DNA of 64,000 bases, taken from contig OY978525.1 in NCBI GenBank assembly GCA_963854835.1, positions 17,702,309 to 17,766,308 of the forward strand, written 5' to 3'. Position numbers and translations under genes: made by a program. The DNA is from Megamerina dolium. Its lineage: Eukaryota > Arthropoda > Insecta > Diptera > Megamerinidae. Positions 1-13,601 of this stretch are shown piece by piece. The notes beneath the pieces were generated by a model. It saw only the letters and a list, made by a program, of their open reading frames with translations. It was not told where the DNA came from and did not search any database. Positions within the stretch are counted from its first letter, which is position 1. Every line of letters begins with the position of its first letter.

Positions 1-3000
1 GCAGCCAAATCGGTGTAGAACTTTGGTTAGCCCTTGCATACGATGAAAGCGTCTCCTGAAACTAATTATTACGTCGGAAAACCGTCTAAAGTATTACCGC
101 ACAATTGTCTAATTTTAGTCAGTCTAGTTCATTTACGTCCGGTGTGACAAAGGGCCGCAGATTCATCAGTTTTCACTTTGTCGCTCAAAGCATCAAAGCT
201 TAATAATTACTTTTGTGCTGCTCCTTCACAAATAGGCATTTTTCAGTTATTTTTCACATACAATTTTCTAAAGAATCACATAATTGACATATAATCTGAA
301 AGATCTATTCTCCTTTTCTCATGTACTTTTCAGATTTTTCAGTCAGTCGAGTTCGTTAACGTCCGGACGGAGATTTCCCAGCTTGATCGTTATTTTTCCT
401 GCAGCTTGCTGTATAGGTTGGCATTTTTCAGTCGTTTGCATATATGGATCACTATGTTCGCCAAAGTGAGGATTACGGCAAGACTTCAGTGATATCAGAT
501 GTGTCAGGTCATATCGAACGTCTTCAACTCCTTTGAGACAATTTTTACAAAGTGAATAGACCGCATGCTTAAAGCGGTATAGATATTATTTAAAACATTG
601 TAGGCATCATGCTTTCGGTTTATCCACCTGCCGAGATGTGAAATACATCCGCTGATAGTTCCGAGTACTGTACCGTCATTCATCTACTTTAATTTAGTAC
701 GAGTGTATTATTAGATTAGTATTAAGTAAGAAGATGATTTTAAAACAAGGTTGCTGTCTTAATAGTGATCCCCAGTAGACTTCTATGGATCAGTCAGAGC
801 AACCACTGAACCAAACAACCATGTTGATACAAAGCTGCATACTGGAGCATTGACTGTCATCTCATTTGAGAAGTCAGAGTTGTGACTTAAATACATTGAT
901 TTAGTATTTATGGTTAAACAATTTTCTAAAGAATCATAACAAAATTGGGCATATAGATGTCAAAGATATATTTTTCCTATTCTCATTTCACATTTTAAAA
1001 TTTTTCTCTGCAACATTCGACTCCATTTAGTAACATGGTGAAGCATCTACATACATATAATATTAAATTTGATTATCCAATTACCTGAAACTATCCGCAT
1101 ATAATTTTAGTTTGATAAAAATTTAATTTGAACACGAAATTATCATATTTTACTTGTATACCAATTATAAATTTCTTTCGTTGCATATATATACTCGTGT
1201 CAAGGTATGTGTATTGGTATACATGTATATATGAAAACTAGCATCCCATATAAAAATTTAATTTATATTTAAATTAAGTAAAACTGAAATGTACATTTTA
1301 TTTACATATATTAACATTTTTACAGATTTTTTTTCCCGGTCCCTAGTTTTGGATTAAAATGGCACACACTCGCGTCATACACATGCAACAAAAAATAAAA
1401 AAAAATAAAAAAATAAATTAAATAAATAAATAATAATAAAATAGACTAAAAATGTCAAAATGGTGAGAGAATGATACCCTTTTTTTTAGATTGTCGTATT
1501 TAAAGTTAATGTTAAATGTTGTCAACTTTATCCGGATGCATATAGAGTGAATGAAAATATGTATATATGTGACCCACCTCAACCCAAGCCCAAGCCAACA
1601 TATTTAATACAGTCATCTTGCGTTTACGTACTCCCCAACTTCTGGCTTTGTTACAAAATTGTAAAAAGTGCCAATTAAGATTTATGATGCGGAACCAAAT
1701 AAATGACAACACAAGTGCATGCAACAAAATCCATTCCAATCCTTGTGCTTCTCCTCTATGCGATTACTACATGTACACAGACACATTCATTTACAATATT
1801 TTTTTTTTTTTTTTTGCAGTGGTATTGCAGAGTGCTGAATGGCAAAGCTCTAGTATACAACGAACGAACAAATTAAACTGGACACTAGAGTGTTAGCGTA
1901 AAAGCGGTACCATTTGTTATGCTTGAACAAACCGAGATAGACTACAAATGATAGTGATAGGGAGTAAGAGAGAAAGAGAGAGAGAGCACTGGAAATGGGA
2001 GTGAGAATAAGAGCAGTATGTGGGCAAGAGCGCGCGTAAACCAACAAAAAAAAGGGTCAACATTTGCACTTAAATTGGCAAAATAGGAAAACAAGAAATT
2101 GCATGGGTTGGTATCGTATTTATATGAAGTACAAAAAAAAAACGAAAGAAATATAATAAAAAGAAGATTGCATATATAAATTTGTTATTTTAATATTTAA
2201 GTATTAAAATAAAATTGCATAATTTTCGATTTATTCGTATTGTTGTATTGCGTTTTGGTTTTTTTTTTTTTGTTTTTATGCAAAAACCAGAAGGGTTCTA
2301 CTGAGCTCATTTCAGAGATATGAAAATTAAATCAGTTGACCAGATGTTTTTAATATGACCTATCTCTTTAAGAGTACATACCCCCTACAGTGAAAAATAA
2401 ATTTTTGAAATACGCTCCTGTTAGAGATTTTTTGCAATTTCAATTTTGTTGCAAAAACACAAATAGCCAACACAAATAGACATTTGTCCGTTTATTATGT
2501 TGCAACATTTGCATTTAATCGTCAGTCAGATATGAACGCATACATGTTCATGGCATGCACATATTAATATACATAAAGAATTACAGTAACATCTTTCGGC
2601 ACAAATTTTAATTGCACTCTAAATTTTCTGCTCTGGAAATTATTATTTTCATTTTCCTCTATTTTTGAAAGTGTTTCTGAATGAAAGTATTATAATTAAA
2701 AACGACATATGTACTTTTATATCTCATTTGGATGAACTTTATGGAAACTAAGTAGAGATTCCGCATAAGTTCATATAAATCAAGAAGAGTAAAAAATGTT
2801 GTCCAAATACTTGAAGTCCTTTTGGAAAAAATATTCATGGCTGTGATATAGACTACAGATCACTATTTTATTGTGGCAAAGGGGGTTTTTCCTAACAAAT
2901 ATTTAAATCACATGTAGAGAACCCTCGAAGTCAGTCGCCAGAGATATCACATATTTGCGACATTCGACTTTCGTATTTGCTTAGGCAGAACACCGCCCAA

Positions 3001-3640
3001 CTTGAGGATGCCTACGTATAGTGGGAACTTATATCAAACTCCACGAGAACTGTCTCTAATGGAATGACCAATAGAGCCACAACGCTGCAGCAAAGAAGAT
3101 CGTTTTGTCCTGGTTTAGACACAAAAACATTTGTATGAGATCATTTTGTTTGGGAGCGAGGGAGGCACGAGGAAGAGAGAGTGTTTTTGCTCGAACGAAA
3201 CCTCAAAAGAGAATTGAAATGTTTTTGATGCAATTATTTTTGTGTCTAAATGGTTGACTTTAAAACAAATTTTCTGAGATTACGTCAGGTCAGTACATGA
3301 CTGCGGGGAGACGCCGTTTTCGTATTTGAGCTGTGAGTGTATGAGATCGATATGTTCTATGAGATGAAAAAGACTTGAAAATTATTTCAAAATATAACTC
3401 TAAATGTAAGTGAAGATTTCTCGTTGAAAGTGACGATTTAGCAATAGATGAAAAGAGCATTTTGGCCCTATAGAAGACACACTTTTCAAAGTAACTGAAT
3501 GCCGATACTAACAGTTTCTTCACCAGTAACCAAAACTGCCTGTACACCGTACAATCAGGAATGATGGCATTAATGGGCTGCTTAATATATTATTTCAGAC
3601 CAAAAGCAGAATATGATCTAATAAAAACATGCCTTTGTCT
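1..3640. other. Non-coding, A+T-rich; degenerate repeat near the start
   Basis: No open frame here resembles a protein family. The first kilobase has an imperfect direct repeat: a stretch beginning CAATTTTCTAAAGAATCA at 261 recurs at 919 with a similar pyrimidine-rich continuation, and the phrase AGTCAGTC(T/G)AGTTC occurs near 115 and 340, each followed by ACGTCCGG. This looks like an old unclassified repeat. The rest has A/T homopolymers (around 1380-1440, 1800-1815, 2260) and a short GA-rich tract near 1965-1990. A run of T ending in TTGCAG at 1814-1819 resembles a splice acceptor, but no exon can be supported. Confidence 0.5.
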
Positions 3641-3649
3641 GTTTTGGAA

Positions 3650-4262
3650 CCAGTATTAATACCAGTAATGACGTCAGCCGGGAGATCTTGCGAAGGATCG
3701 CTCTTGCTAACAGATGCTACTTTGGGCTAAGTAAGCAATTGAGAAGTCGGGCCATCTCTCGAGCAACGAAAACCACATTCTACAAGTCTCTCATCATGCA
3801 TGTCCTTACATATGGTGCCGAAACTTGGACAATTTCCACGTCAGATGAGAGAATGCTCCGAGATTTCGAGGGAAAAGTCTTACGAAAGATCTTTGGACCT
3901 ATATGCGTTAGTGACGAATATCGAATAAGGTACAACTATGGGCAGTTTGAGCTGTAAGACGACACCGACATAGTAAAGCGCACTAAAATTCAGTGACTGC
4001 TCTGGTTAGGTCATGTCGAACGAATGAAAGAACACGCTCCGGCTAAGAAGGTGTTATATTCGGAACCCGCTGGTGGACGATGCAGAACAGGTAGACCTAA
4101 TCTCCGGTGGAAAGACCAGATACTGGAGAACTTGTCAGCGCTTGAAACCTCTAACTGGCGCCAGCTAGCGAAGGAAAGGGTTGGCTGGCGAAGCACGCTA
4201 GATTCGGCCCAAATCGATTTTCGGTTGTGCTGGCCACATAAGTAAGAAATATTAGTAATAAG
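3650..4262 (+). mobile_element. RTE-like LINE 'A' copy 1, 3' end of the ORF
   Basis: This is the C-terminal end of a non-LTR retrotransposon polyprotein, downstream of the reverse transcriptase catalytic core. One frame reads LTYGAETWTIS, then KVLRKIFGP, a GHVERM motif, and a basic GRPNLRWKDQ segment followed by NWRQLA and GWRS. The frame is kept from about 3655 to 4245 but is broken by a stop at 3955-3957 and a TGA shortly after, so it is dead. The same protein recurs elsewhere in the window, which fixes it as a repeat. The 3' end reads GGCCACATAAGTAAG, the family's terminal sequence. The copy is 5'-truncated, as is usual for LINEs. The RTE-like placement rests on the organisation and the short tandem 3' tail and is an inference. 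Confidence 0.85.
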
Positions 4263-6415
4263 TAAGAAAGTAATATTATATCTTTGTCCAATACATCCAA
4301 AAATTCCAAGGAAAGGCATTTTCTATAATTCATGGTCCTACCACTAGAGGTTGAGTTTTCCTTTTCGCCGACATCCATCATTGGGAAGTGAATACAACAT
4401 TTTCTGGATTGAAATATTTTATATTATTTGTCCGAAATGACCAAGCCAGCAAAATTGTTGTCTATATGTTAGTTGTGTCAACCAACACGTAGACATAGGA
4501 TTTTTCACTAACAAGCAAACGGCAATTAAAATCCCACAACCAATATTTCCGAATTTTTATGTAGTCCTTAACTACAGAACATATCTTAATGCGATGTCCG
4601 AAAATTTTAGCATCCATCTCGCCATCACAGGCACGCTTAAATTTCTCCTAACACTAGATGCATTTAAAAATACCAACTCCAGATGAGCATTGGAACCATA
4701 GTGTACTCTTCCCAATAATATCTGACCTAAGTTGGACCTTAACAACATAATGGAACTAGGATGGTAGTCTTCAAGAAATATATTCTGTGAGCACCCTTGT
4801 AGACGTCATTGCAGATTAGGCTTATCGGCACTAAACTGCGTACCTTTTCTTACCGATTAGGTCAATATAGGCAGTAATACTAGATAAGATTAAATAGTAT
4901 TCTGAGGAGTTACTAAATTGATAAGTGTCTTTAAACATTTGAGAAACTTACAGAATAAAATATTATCTCCAAAGATCACTGGAATCCAGTAGAAATTATA
5001 TGAAAATTTAATATTTTCAGTTTCACTTTAGTACATACATTGTTATTCCGCATTGAATTCAAACGATAAAGCTAATACTAATACTATATACTAATAATAA
5101 AAATAATAATCATAATAATCAGTCGAACAGTGTTTAACTCTGCCAATACAGAAAAGTTTCATTTAGTGCAAAGTCATAATAATTTGTCAAAACACCATTA
5201 AATAGTAAACGAAATTGACATTTACTTATTTTTTTTTTTTTACTCCCTCAACCATTTGCTAAATGGAAAACTAAAAAAAAAGAAATAGCAACCATGTGGT
5301 AGACGATATATTGAAATAGAAGTATGCATATTAGATTTATTCAAATTTTTGGAGGATAAATTTTTCTCAAGCTTCTTATGAATTAAAGATATTGTGAAAA
5401 TTATTTCACAGAAAATGTGAAATTGTATAATTTCACTTTGAAGTAAATATCATAATAGGTTAGGCATTTTTGTGGAATTTTAAGACAAACTTTAAGCGTA
5501 CAAAAATGGTCCATATTTTTTGCACAAGTCTAATGTATATGCATGCAATTGTACGTGAATATATTTGTATTTATATACATAGTAGTTATATGAAAAACAT
5601 AATTTGAAGTTCATTGACTTTGCTGCTGCTATCAGCACATACATAAATATGTGCACTATGCCAGTGGGGTTACTATTTAGTAATGGTGGCGCATACCACA
5701 TACCGATGATTATATTTATGTAGTTAACTTTTCGACTTGTATCTGTATGTATGTGCTATTTATTATTTTTTTTGTTGTCTCCTTCTGGTAAATGAGTTGA
5801 GCAGTACATTTGTATGTGTGTGAGTATAGCGAACTCGGAATAATATACTCGAATATGTTTGTGTGTATGTGTATGTTAGATGGGTGGGTTAAGATAAATG
5901 TTCGCAAATGTAATTTACGAAAACACACATCATATTCCATATATACTCTTTATTCTAGTACATATTTATATAGAGAAAAGAGCAATATTAAATAGAAAAA
6001 TGAAATGTCAAAGTCAGCAAAAAATATCAAAGTCATGGTCATACTATAGATATACGTAATAACGTACATACATACGTACATAAAATAAATATAAACCTAC
6101 AAGCACACAAGTTGAAATTGTTGCTTCAAATCGATTATGCTACACGTATATACGTCATTACAAAGATTAGAATACTATGTGTATATGTACCAAAATATGG
6201 GCTGCGTGAGGATATAATTTCATATTTTTGCAAGCAAATAAAGCGAATAATTTTGGAAAGAATTGTAGTTCATAATCTTACCATTGAACAACATTATATT
6301 ATATCATATTTCGCAAGTCACAACTCAAATATTAAATACAACCTGTCTAAAGGATGTGAAATTCTTTCTCCAGAGAATTTCACACTAATTCTTGAGATCC
6401 CAATTATTTTTTCAT
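4263..6415. other. No gene seen
   Basis: A+T-rich sequence with poly-T/poly-A tracts (for example near 5230 and 5275) and short TACATA/TATGTA repeats. Short open frames are compatible with chance in such sequence. Nothing is recognised. Confidence 0.5.
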
Positions 6416-6417
6416 TC

Positions 6418-7212
6418 TTGTGTTGGACAACGTCCTTGAACGAACGAATGAGGAAGCAAAAGATGACTTGCAATGGCGCTTAGACCAGGAACTTAACTAC
6501 TAGTCTAGACTACGCTGATGACATATGCTTCATGACGCATACTTTGGAATGTGCAAAGTCAAAGCTGTTAAAACTCATGAAATATGCAAGAGAAGTTGGA
6601 CTTAAAAAATCAAATTACTGCATCTTCAGACTACTACTGTATCACCTCTAACCGTATAACTCAATAGCGAAACTGTCACCATACCAATTTATGAATAATG
6701 GAGGCGCCACGTAGGATGTAGCCGCACGTATAAATAAAATTCGCAAGGCCTTCCATAAATTAGATAAAGTATGGCGGTCGCGGTTCCTGTCTCTGAAGTC
6801 TAAATTACGCAGCTTTAACACCAGCCTGAAGCCGGTATTCCTATACGGCTCTGAAATTTGGATGGTTACTGAACGAATTTGCGAGTACCTACAGACATTT
6901 ATAAATAAATGCCTTAGAATCGTTTGCAGAGCTTTCTGGCCTCGCTCCATCACAAATGCAGAGTTGTTGCAACTTACCAACAGCGTCCCAATAATCACAG
7001 AAATCCAAAGGCGCAAATGGACCTGGAGTTTTATTGTCGTTTCATTGGAATCCTCAAGGCAACCGACAACCTGGCCGCCCACGCCAAACATGATTAAGGA
7101 CAATCCATGCCGAGACCCGCCCTAGAGCCACTTGGCATGAAATCAGGTATATGGCCCGGGACAGGACTCAATGCGGAGCCTTCGTTTCTGACCTATGTTC
7201 CGATTAGGAGCG
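6418..7212 (+). mobile_element. LINE 'B' reverse transcriptase relic (YADD to C-terminus)
   Basis: This is a decayed reverse transcriptase of a second LINE family. It starts with a frame reading LDNVLERTNEEAKDDLQW, shifts frame after a stop near 6511, and continues with the polymerase active-site motif YADD (6511-6522) in SLDYADDICFM. Downstream, successive frames give RINKIRKAFHKLD, LKPVFLYGSEIWM, INKCLRIVCRAFWPRSITN, LTNSVPIITEIQRRKW and WHEIRYMARDRTQ near 7130-7175. At least three frameshifts and several stops are needed to read it. The order of motifs is that of the palm, thumb and C-terminal region of a LINE ORF2. It resembles the relic at 52.8-53.7 kb more than LINE A. Its clade is not certain. 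Confidence 0.75.
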
Positions 7213-7608
7213 ATATTTTAGATGCGACCCTGTTTACATTTGTAAAACATGGAAAATATGTATTGTATGTGATTTTTGTGCTGTATCTGAAATGTGAAGG
7301 GAATAAAAATAATAAAAAAATACATAGAAGGATACAATTCAGAATAATGCAAACCTTTACTTGCAGATAAATTTCATTTAAAGGTTTAATCATACGGCGT
7401 AATATAATTTTGTTAACTTGGGGCAATAAGTAAAATACCAAATACCACTTCAATCTGTTTTGTGCCAATGGAAGTGGTGATTTGAAAATAAAACCACGCT
7501 CTATCAATCAGAGAATACACGCACATTCAACAAGCATTTGTCGACAAGAGCAGACTGTGTCAGATGGAGGTTCAACAGTAATGCTTTAGTGACGCATGAC
7601 GTTTTTAA
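7213..7608. other. No gene seen
   Basis: Short gap between the LINE relic and the Tigger-like relic. It may hold untranslated sequence of either element; no motif supports that. Confidence 0.4.
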
Positions 7609-7609
7609 G

Positions 7610-8153
7610 TATTGAGTCAATAAAGGTTTTATACCGCCTGTGATGTAATATTTAATTGAGATAGATTTACCACCTCATGCTTTGCTTGTTATGGAGAACG
7701 CTCCTTCCCATCTACCAGGGAACTCATTCTACAGCTCAAATTCATCAAAATTCATTTTTTCTCTCATAACACCACTCCATGACTTGGTCTATGGATCAGT
7801 AAGTTATTTCTAAATTCAAGATACTCTAAACTAAAGAACTTTTCCAGCGCTGCTTTGAAGTGACTGATGGAACTAATCTCACACTAAGGGTTTTGGAAAA
7901 ATTTTTCCACATCATTGCCTGTATCAAGATAATTGGAAAGGCATGGGAAAGCGTTACCAAGAGAACTCTTAAAACTTTCTGGAAGAAGATTTGTGCTTTA
8001 CAGCAAGGATATGTGGGGAAGACTTTATCAGTAAAAGAAGAACAACAACCGTCTAGTGCAATTAGAGAAATGCTAAAAGCATGGATGTCTGTGGCATCAT
8101 ACATTAAAAAGCATCAGTCCAATCAGAGAGTGGGTAAACTCGGCCTCAGATAA
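7610..8153 (+). mobile_element. Tigger/pogo-type (DDE_1) transposase relic
   Basis: The sequence encodes pieces of the C-terminal half of a pogo-superfamily transposase (Tigger/jerky group). One frame gives LLVMENAPSHLPG near 7680-7720, which matches the family's D-N-A-P-S-H motif with Glu in place of the catalytic Asp. A second frame, open from about 7833 to 8153, reads KELFQRCFEVTDGT, then LEKFFHIIACIKIIGKAW and TLKTFWKKIC, the helical region that follows the catalytic core. The segment between them, normally NTTSLIQP(L/M)DQGVI-like, is deleted and frameshifted. The N-terminal CENP-B-like DNA-binding domain and terminal repeats were not found. The assignment rests on the two motif blocks in the right order. 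Confidence 0.65.
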
Positions 8154-10768
8154 ATTCATTAATAATGCTAGCTATTTAAGTATTTTTTAAAGCAGGTTTT
8201 TGTTTATTTTTTTCGTTTGTTTTGTTGCCCATTGTCTCATTTTATCATATATTCAGTTCTCTAAAAATTTCGACCTGAAATACATTATTTTGTTTTACAT
8301 TGTTAATTAACTGTTAGTTAACTCTATTCTATGAGTTAACTTGCTAATGTGAAAATGGCCCTTAATCAATTAAATAAACAGAATTTGTTTTCTTTTAAAT
8401 AAATATATAAAATAAAAATCAAATCAACTCTGTTTAGGAAGCTTAGCATCTAAGTATGTCGCTTTAATTGCACAAAGATAGCGAATTAGCGAATAAAATA
8501 CGACTATTATAGACTCAAAAGTTCGATGATATTTTTGTATTCAACAATAGCAAGTAAAAGTATTTAAAACCAATTTATTTATATTTCCACTATGGGACTC
8601 CTGAATTGCAATTCCAGCACCCGCAGTATCATTAGTGCTCTAACGACCCCTAGGAAATTCACTAAACCACTTATGAATGATTCTAAATAACGGAAAAAAT
8701 ATCAGGTGATAATTTTAAAGACTTTCTTTGAATTTTTGCAAAATACGAAATTAATTTATTCATCATTTTTCCAAAATATCGAACCATGCCTGTTTCAAAT
8801 GACAGATAAAAATATTTATACATCTTCGATCTGTCTAAAATTTTGACAGCATAACGAAAGTATGGTTTTGACAATTTTTTGATCATTTTTATAATGATGG
8901 AAAAAAGTGTAATTAAAATTTGCATTCACTTGTTGTATGTAAATTCAACTTAATATAGCACACTACACACCTATATAGTGTGTATACATATTTACAATTA
9001 TTAACTATCTCATGGACAAAATCGTAAGCTGCTTAGTAAATTAGCTGAATGAAAAAATCAATGACGCACAACAAATAGTGATCAAAAAGAATGGTGAAAA
9101 TGTATAATCTTTTATTTTTCCTATTTTTTGTGTCTGCATAGGTAAAGCTCAATTATGGTTTCACTACACTAATCTATCTAAGCATCAATCCAACATAATA
9201 TACTATTCTCAATGTGTTTATGTTGATTTCTCTATGTTTGTTAGCCTTCATATTCTCATCTGCTCTATTTGGTTCTACAAAATATATATAGACTTTAATC
9301 CATAAAGGATGTTACCAATTTCATTTCATACATATAATCAGTAAAAATATGGTCTTATGTTGACCATTCATTTGATTTCATTGTAGTCATATATTCTTAC
9401 TAACGTAGTAACATTGTAAAGCCATCTTCTAGCAAAAAAAAAAAAAAACCAAAAAAAGGGACAATCAAATACACACACAGAGAGACAATCATACATATAT
9501 AGGAGTACCTATACCCATCTACACTTGAGTGGCTACATTAAACCCACATAATATGTTATCAAATTACCTCCAACTTCTCAACACACACACACACACACAA
9601 AATACGAAGAACATAAATAGTGGTAGAAAGGGAATCACGGGAATAGAGAGAGATAGAGAGATAGATTATGTTGTGGCAAAAACTTATAAAATATTTGACA
9701 CGTTTTTCACTCTTTACTATGCCACGCTACTTCACTATTCTCTTTTCTGTTCCGAATTGTAAAGCTAAATCACACAAAAAGTTCTCTACTCCACAAAAAG
9801 AATAACATACACACACACAATCGCACACGAAAAGGATTTTTCTACTATACTTTCACTATGATCTAATGAAAATGAAATATATAAAAAAAAAAAATAAATA
9901 AATAAAATGAAATATAAAAATATTGCCTTTGACTTTCAATTTGAAACCACAAATACCATTGGGATACCAAACAACCATCCAACTAACCAAGCAAGCAACA
10001 AAGATACACTACAATATATATAGTACTGCGTAAATGTGTTACTCTTGATGCTATTGTTGTTGTTTGACTCATGAGATTAGTTCGTAAAATTGGTGTATGA
10101 TGTCAGTGTATGTGCCTGTGTGTGTGTGTGCGTCTTTATTTTCAAAACTCATAAAACTACAATTTTTGTTATTAAATTTCCTATTATTTGCCTGGGATTT
10201 ATGTAGGTATGATTTTTATGAATGTATGGGAAATATGTAGAATGATGTACTTCTTAGGGATTTTTGTTGTAAATCTTACTTTAACATATGTACATGTTGT
10301 GTGTATGTATACTTTGCTCATACACCATAGTTTATTCAAGTATTATTTTTCAAGGATTCTTCACATATGACATTTGATACATATGACTGAGAATTAAGGA
10401 GAGAGACCAGATAGAGAGTGAGAGAAAGTTTATTGTTTTCATTGCAATCATATTGAAAGTTAATTTAACGTTAAGGATTAGAAGAATTATTAGATTTTAT
10501 GAATTCATTCTTTTTGCTCTACTATATAATTTTGTTGTTGTTAAGGACAATGATTTCATGACGTAAAACTGCTTGATTGTTTTGTGAACTTTAATGTTTT
10601 ATTTCGGGTGCTGCAAACGTTCTTATTAAAATTTGTGGTGGATTCTTAACTTGGAAAAAGATATGAGTGATCTCTTAATCACTTTAGCCTTTCATTGAAT
10701 GAATTATGTGGTTTGTGAATAATTTTTATTACACTTTTTAATAATAACTTACGTCTTTTGTCACTTAA
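8154..10768. other. No gene seen; microsatellites
   Basis: A+T-rich background. Microsatellites include (CA)n near 9583-9598, a (GATA/GAGA)-like stretch near 9645-9665, A-rich tracts near 9434-9455 and 9882-9905, and (TG)n near 10118-10130. No coding or mobile-element signal is recognised. Confidence 0.5.
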
Positions 10769-10771
10769 AAA

Positions 10772-11370
10772 TGCGCCAGTTAGAAATTCCCAGATCCATA
10801 AAGTTCTCCAGTACTTTGTCTTTCCACCATTTCCTACGCTTGCCCCTATTGCGTCGCTCACCAGCTGGCTCTGAATACCACACCTTCTACAATTCGCTCG
10901 ACAGGAAATAGTCAGTGCAGCCGCTGAATATTGTTGCGCTTCAGTATGTCGATGTCGGCATATAGCTCATACAGCTAATGGTTGCACCTTATTCGATACT
11001 CGCTGCCAACGCAAGTAGGGCCAAAGATCTCGCGTAGGATGTTTCTCTCGAAAACTCTGAGCATTCTCACATCTAAGGTGGAAAATGTCCAAAATTCGAC
11101 GTCATATATAAGAACAGGCATGATGAGAGACTTGTAGAGTGTGGTTTTCATTTCTCGAGAGAGAAACGTCATTACCGGGTATTATTGCTGTGGTAAAATC
11201 CATACTGGCTTCAATTTTTCACACAGTTCACTCAATAGAACCTTAGAGCAAAGTGTGGAGTGTTCTTTCTTATATACGAAACAGAGAACACTGAACCTCC
11301 AATTATCGGGCATGCTTCATACAGCACATCGCCTCCGATCTTAAACAACTCGGCAGCTAGACCGACCACC
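10772..11370 (-). mobile_element. LINE 'A' copy 2, internally deleted
   Basis: On the minus strand the right part (10975-11172) encodes KTTLYKSLIMPVLIYDVEFWTF and VFERNILREIFGP, matching the C-terminal segment of LINE A. The lower end (10772-10900) matches the region of the GRPNLRW block by nucleotide similarity to the other copies but is badly frameshifted. The upper end (about 11200-11365) encodes PDNWRFSVLC and LCEKLKP, which belong to the fingers of the reverse transcriptase. The catalytic YADD section between them is missing. It is a dead, internally deleted copy. Confidence 0.75.
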
Positions 11371-13560
11371 ATCATGGTCGGGCTGTTGAACATCTACACC
11401 ATCATGCATAATTGGGGTGATTGGGGTATTGAAGCTCTCATTGGATTCTCAATTTGGATTCTTAGACACTACTGACTGTAGACTCTCTATATGCCGCTGA
11501 AAACGTATTATAGGAGAGCCCATGGATTACTTATCATACGGTAAATCGGATAAGTAAGAGCACTCTATTTAACTCCCTCCACACCATTTAATATATTCGC
11601 TTGGAATATTAGATAAGCTCAACATTGGGAACAGTACTGATAGAGAATCTCAGCCAAGGTTGTTCAAAGCGTATAGTAACTAACAAACTATGTCAAATTT
11701 ATTTACAATTAATTTATTTTTTTAACTTTATTTTAACAAAAATTACTTTCAATTGTTTCTTAAAAACTGTGGATCACTAAACATGTACAATTTCCTATAT
11801 AAGATTTTAGTCACCCAATGCAAGGCAAGAAGTAAAACTTGGAAACATTTTGATCAACTGATGGATGAAGATTTCTACGCTCTTTATGTTTAAATTTGAA
11901 TATTGTTATGGGCTAGTTTTATCACAATAATGTTAATGTTAATCATATTTATGTTATGTTATGTTAATCATATTTTGAAGCATCTGTCACTGAAGCGCAC
12001 GTAAAATGCGTCGCAGTATCTTCAGTAAGGCATCAAAAAAAGTTTAGCAATAAAATTTAATTTCATAAAAATGACTAATTAGAGGACTTAAAACATTAAG
12101 TACATATTCGCTCTTTCCACTCACAATACACGAACGAAATGTCTGGCATCATCATCATCATCATTACAACACGCAACCTATTGGCCTATTACCGAAATAT
12201 CCTTGTTTATTAAATAAAAATTATTTTATGAGTATGTCATAAAAATTCATTACAATTAAATTGGAATTAAAATTACCAAATAATGAACTTTAAGTAATTT
12301 TCACACATGCACTCATACATACATACATAATTGCATGACTACTGGTATACGTACGATATGGTATATAAGTGCTGTACGAACATTCATTCAGACACACTCT
12401 CTCCATCATCATTGTACCTTTTGTTGATCATACTATTGCTGTTGATGTTGCATGCATACTTCTACTTCCTCCTTGCATGTTGTATGTATGATATATGTAT
12501 TGTTATATTGTTGTTGGTCGTCAACGAAAAGGGAATGAACACGAAGAAGTATATTTGTTATTTGTTGTAACTGTTATGTATGGATCATTGAATGAACATC
12601 CGGTCATCGAACGTGCCTTGACATTGTTAATAATATACACAATATGCAATTGGGTTCGGAGTGTTGAGTGATGAACGTTGCCAAATGATTACAACTACGA
12701 CTCGAACGTATATTGTATTGATATCTGTTGTTGACAACTGAACAATCCATACTTATGAGTATGTAGGTATGTATATACCGTAGTATGACAACATAGTCTC
12801 TACCAACAACAAAAAATCATATTGGAGGCCACATTACGTCAACTGCAAATGACTGCTGCTCTATTAAATGATGCAAGCGACATATGGGCATATATTGTAT
12901 GTGTAGTTGATTATATTGTTATGAAAGTTGTAATTGTTCGAAATTATTTTGTAAGAATTTCCTTTTTGCATTCTTCAATCGTTATCCCATCTGACTCAAC
13001 TAGAAAAACAGTATTTGTATTTCACACGTGCCTATTATCGTATCAAGGATAATAATTATCATTTTTTTTTCTACAGTTTATACTGTGTACTTATATGTAT
13101 TATATTATCAGACCATTCATAGGTAACGGTGAATTAAGTTTGTTGACGCTTCATTAAATTCTATTTAAGTAAAAACGCGTCAAATTCATTTTTGTCCAAT
13201 GATTTCCTTGCACTCCCTTTGTTCGTTTCAAAATTTTATTTTAGTGACTTAATTCTTTAGCTTGCTATTCTAATTCAAATAATAATAGTTAATGGAGTGA
13301 AAATGAGATGTGTTGATTGAAGACTTTCATTGTGTCGAATTTTTTTTTGCAGGTTATGCGCTAGGTGAGAGAAGACAAATAAGTAACAATTTATTTAAAA
13401 GGAACTTACTTATTTAAAGGAGAGAGATTATGCACATTTAAAAAAATGTTCGTCTTAAAAAAAAAGGACAAATAAATTTTGAAAAATTTAGCAACGGTAA
13501 TACCAAAGCTTAAATGCCCTAAAGCCTGTTAGTTTGGTAAAATAAAAAATGAAAGTAATA
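11371..13560. other. No gene seen; possible splice-like signal at 13.35 kb
   Basis: A+T-rich with ATC repeats near 12149-12165. At 13341-13370 a poly-T tract followed by TTGCAG, 12 bases, then GTGAGA is present; it is treated as a finding, not as an exon. Confidence 0.4.
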
Positions 13561-13601
13561 TTAATGCAATATGATTGCATTAAAGCCGAATGAAATAATG
13601 T

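Noticed and set aside
1800..1896. Possible exon after a poly-T/TTGCAG acceptor
   Set aside because: The downstream frame is short and unrecognised, and no donor site can be chosen with confidence.
6112..6483. A 123-codon open frame
   Set aside because: No family resemblance. Its last part overlaps LINE B in a different frame (the LINE reads LDNVLERTNEE there), so it is a chance frame.
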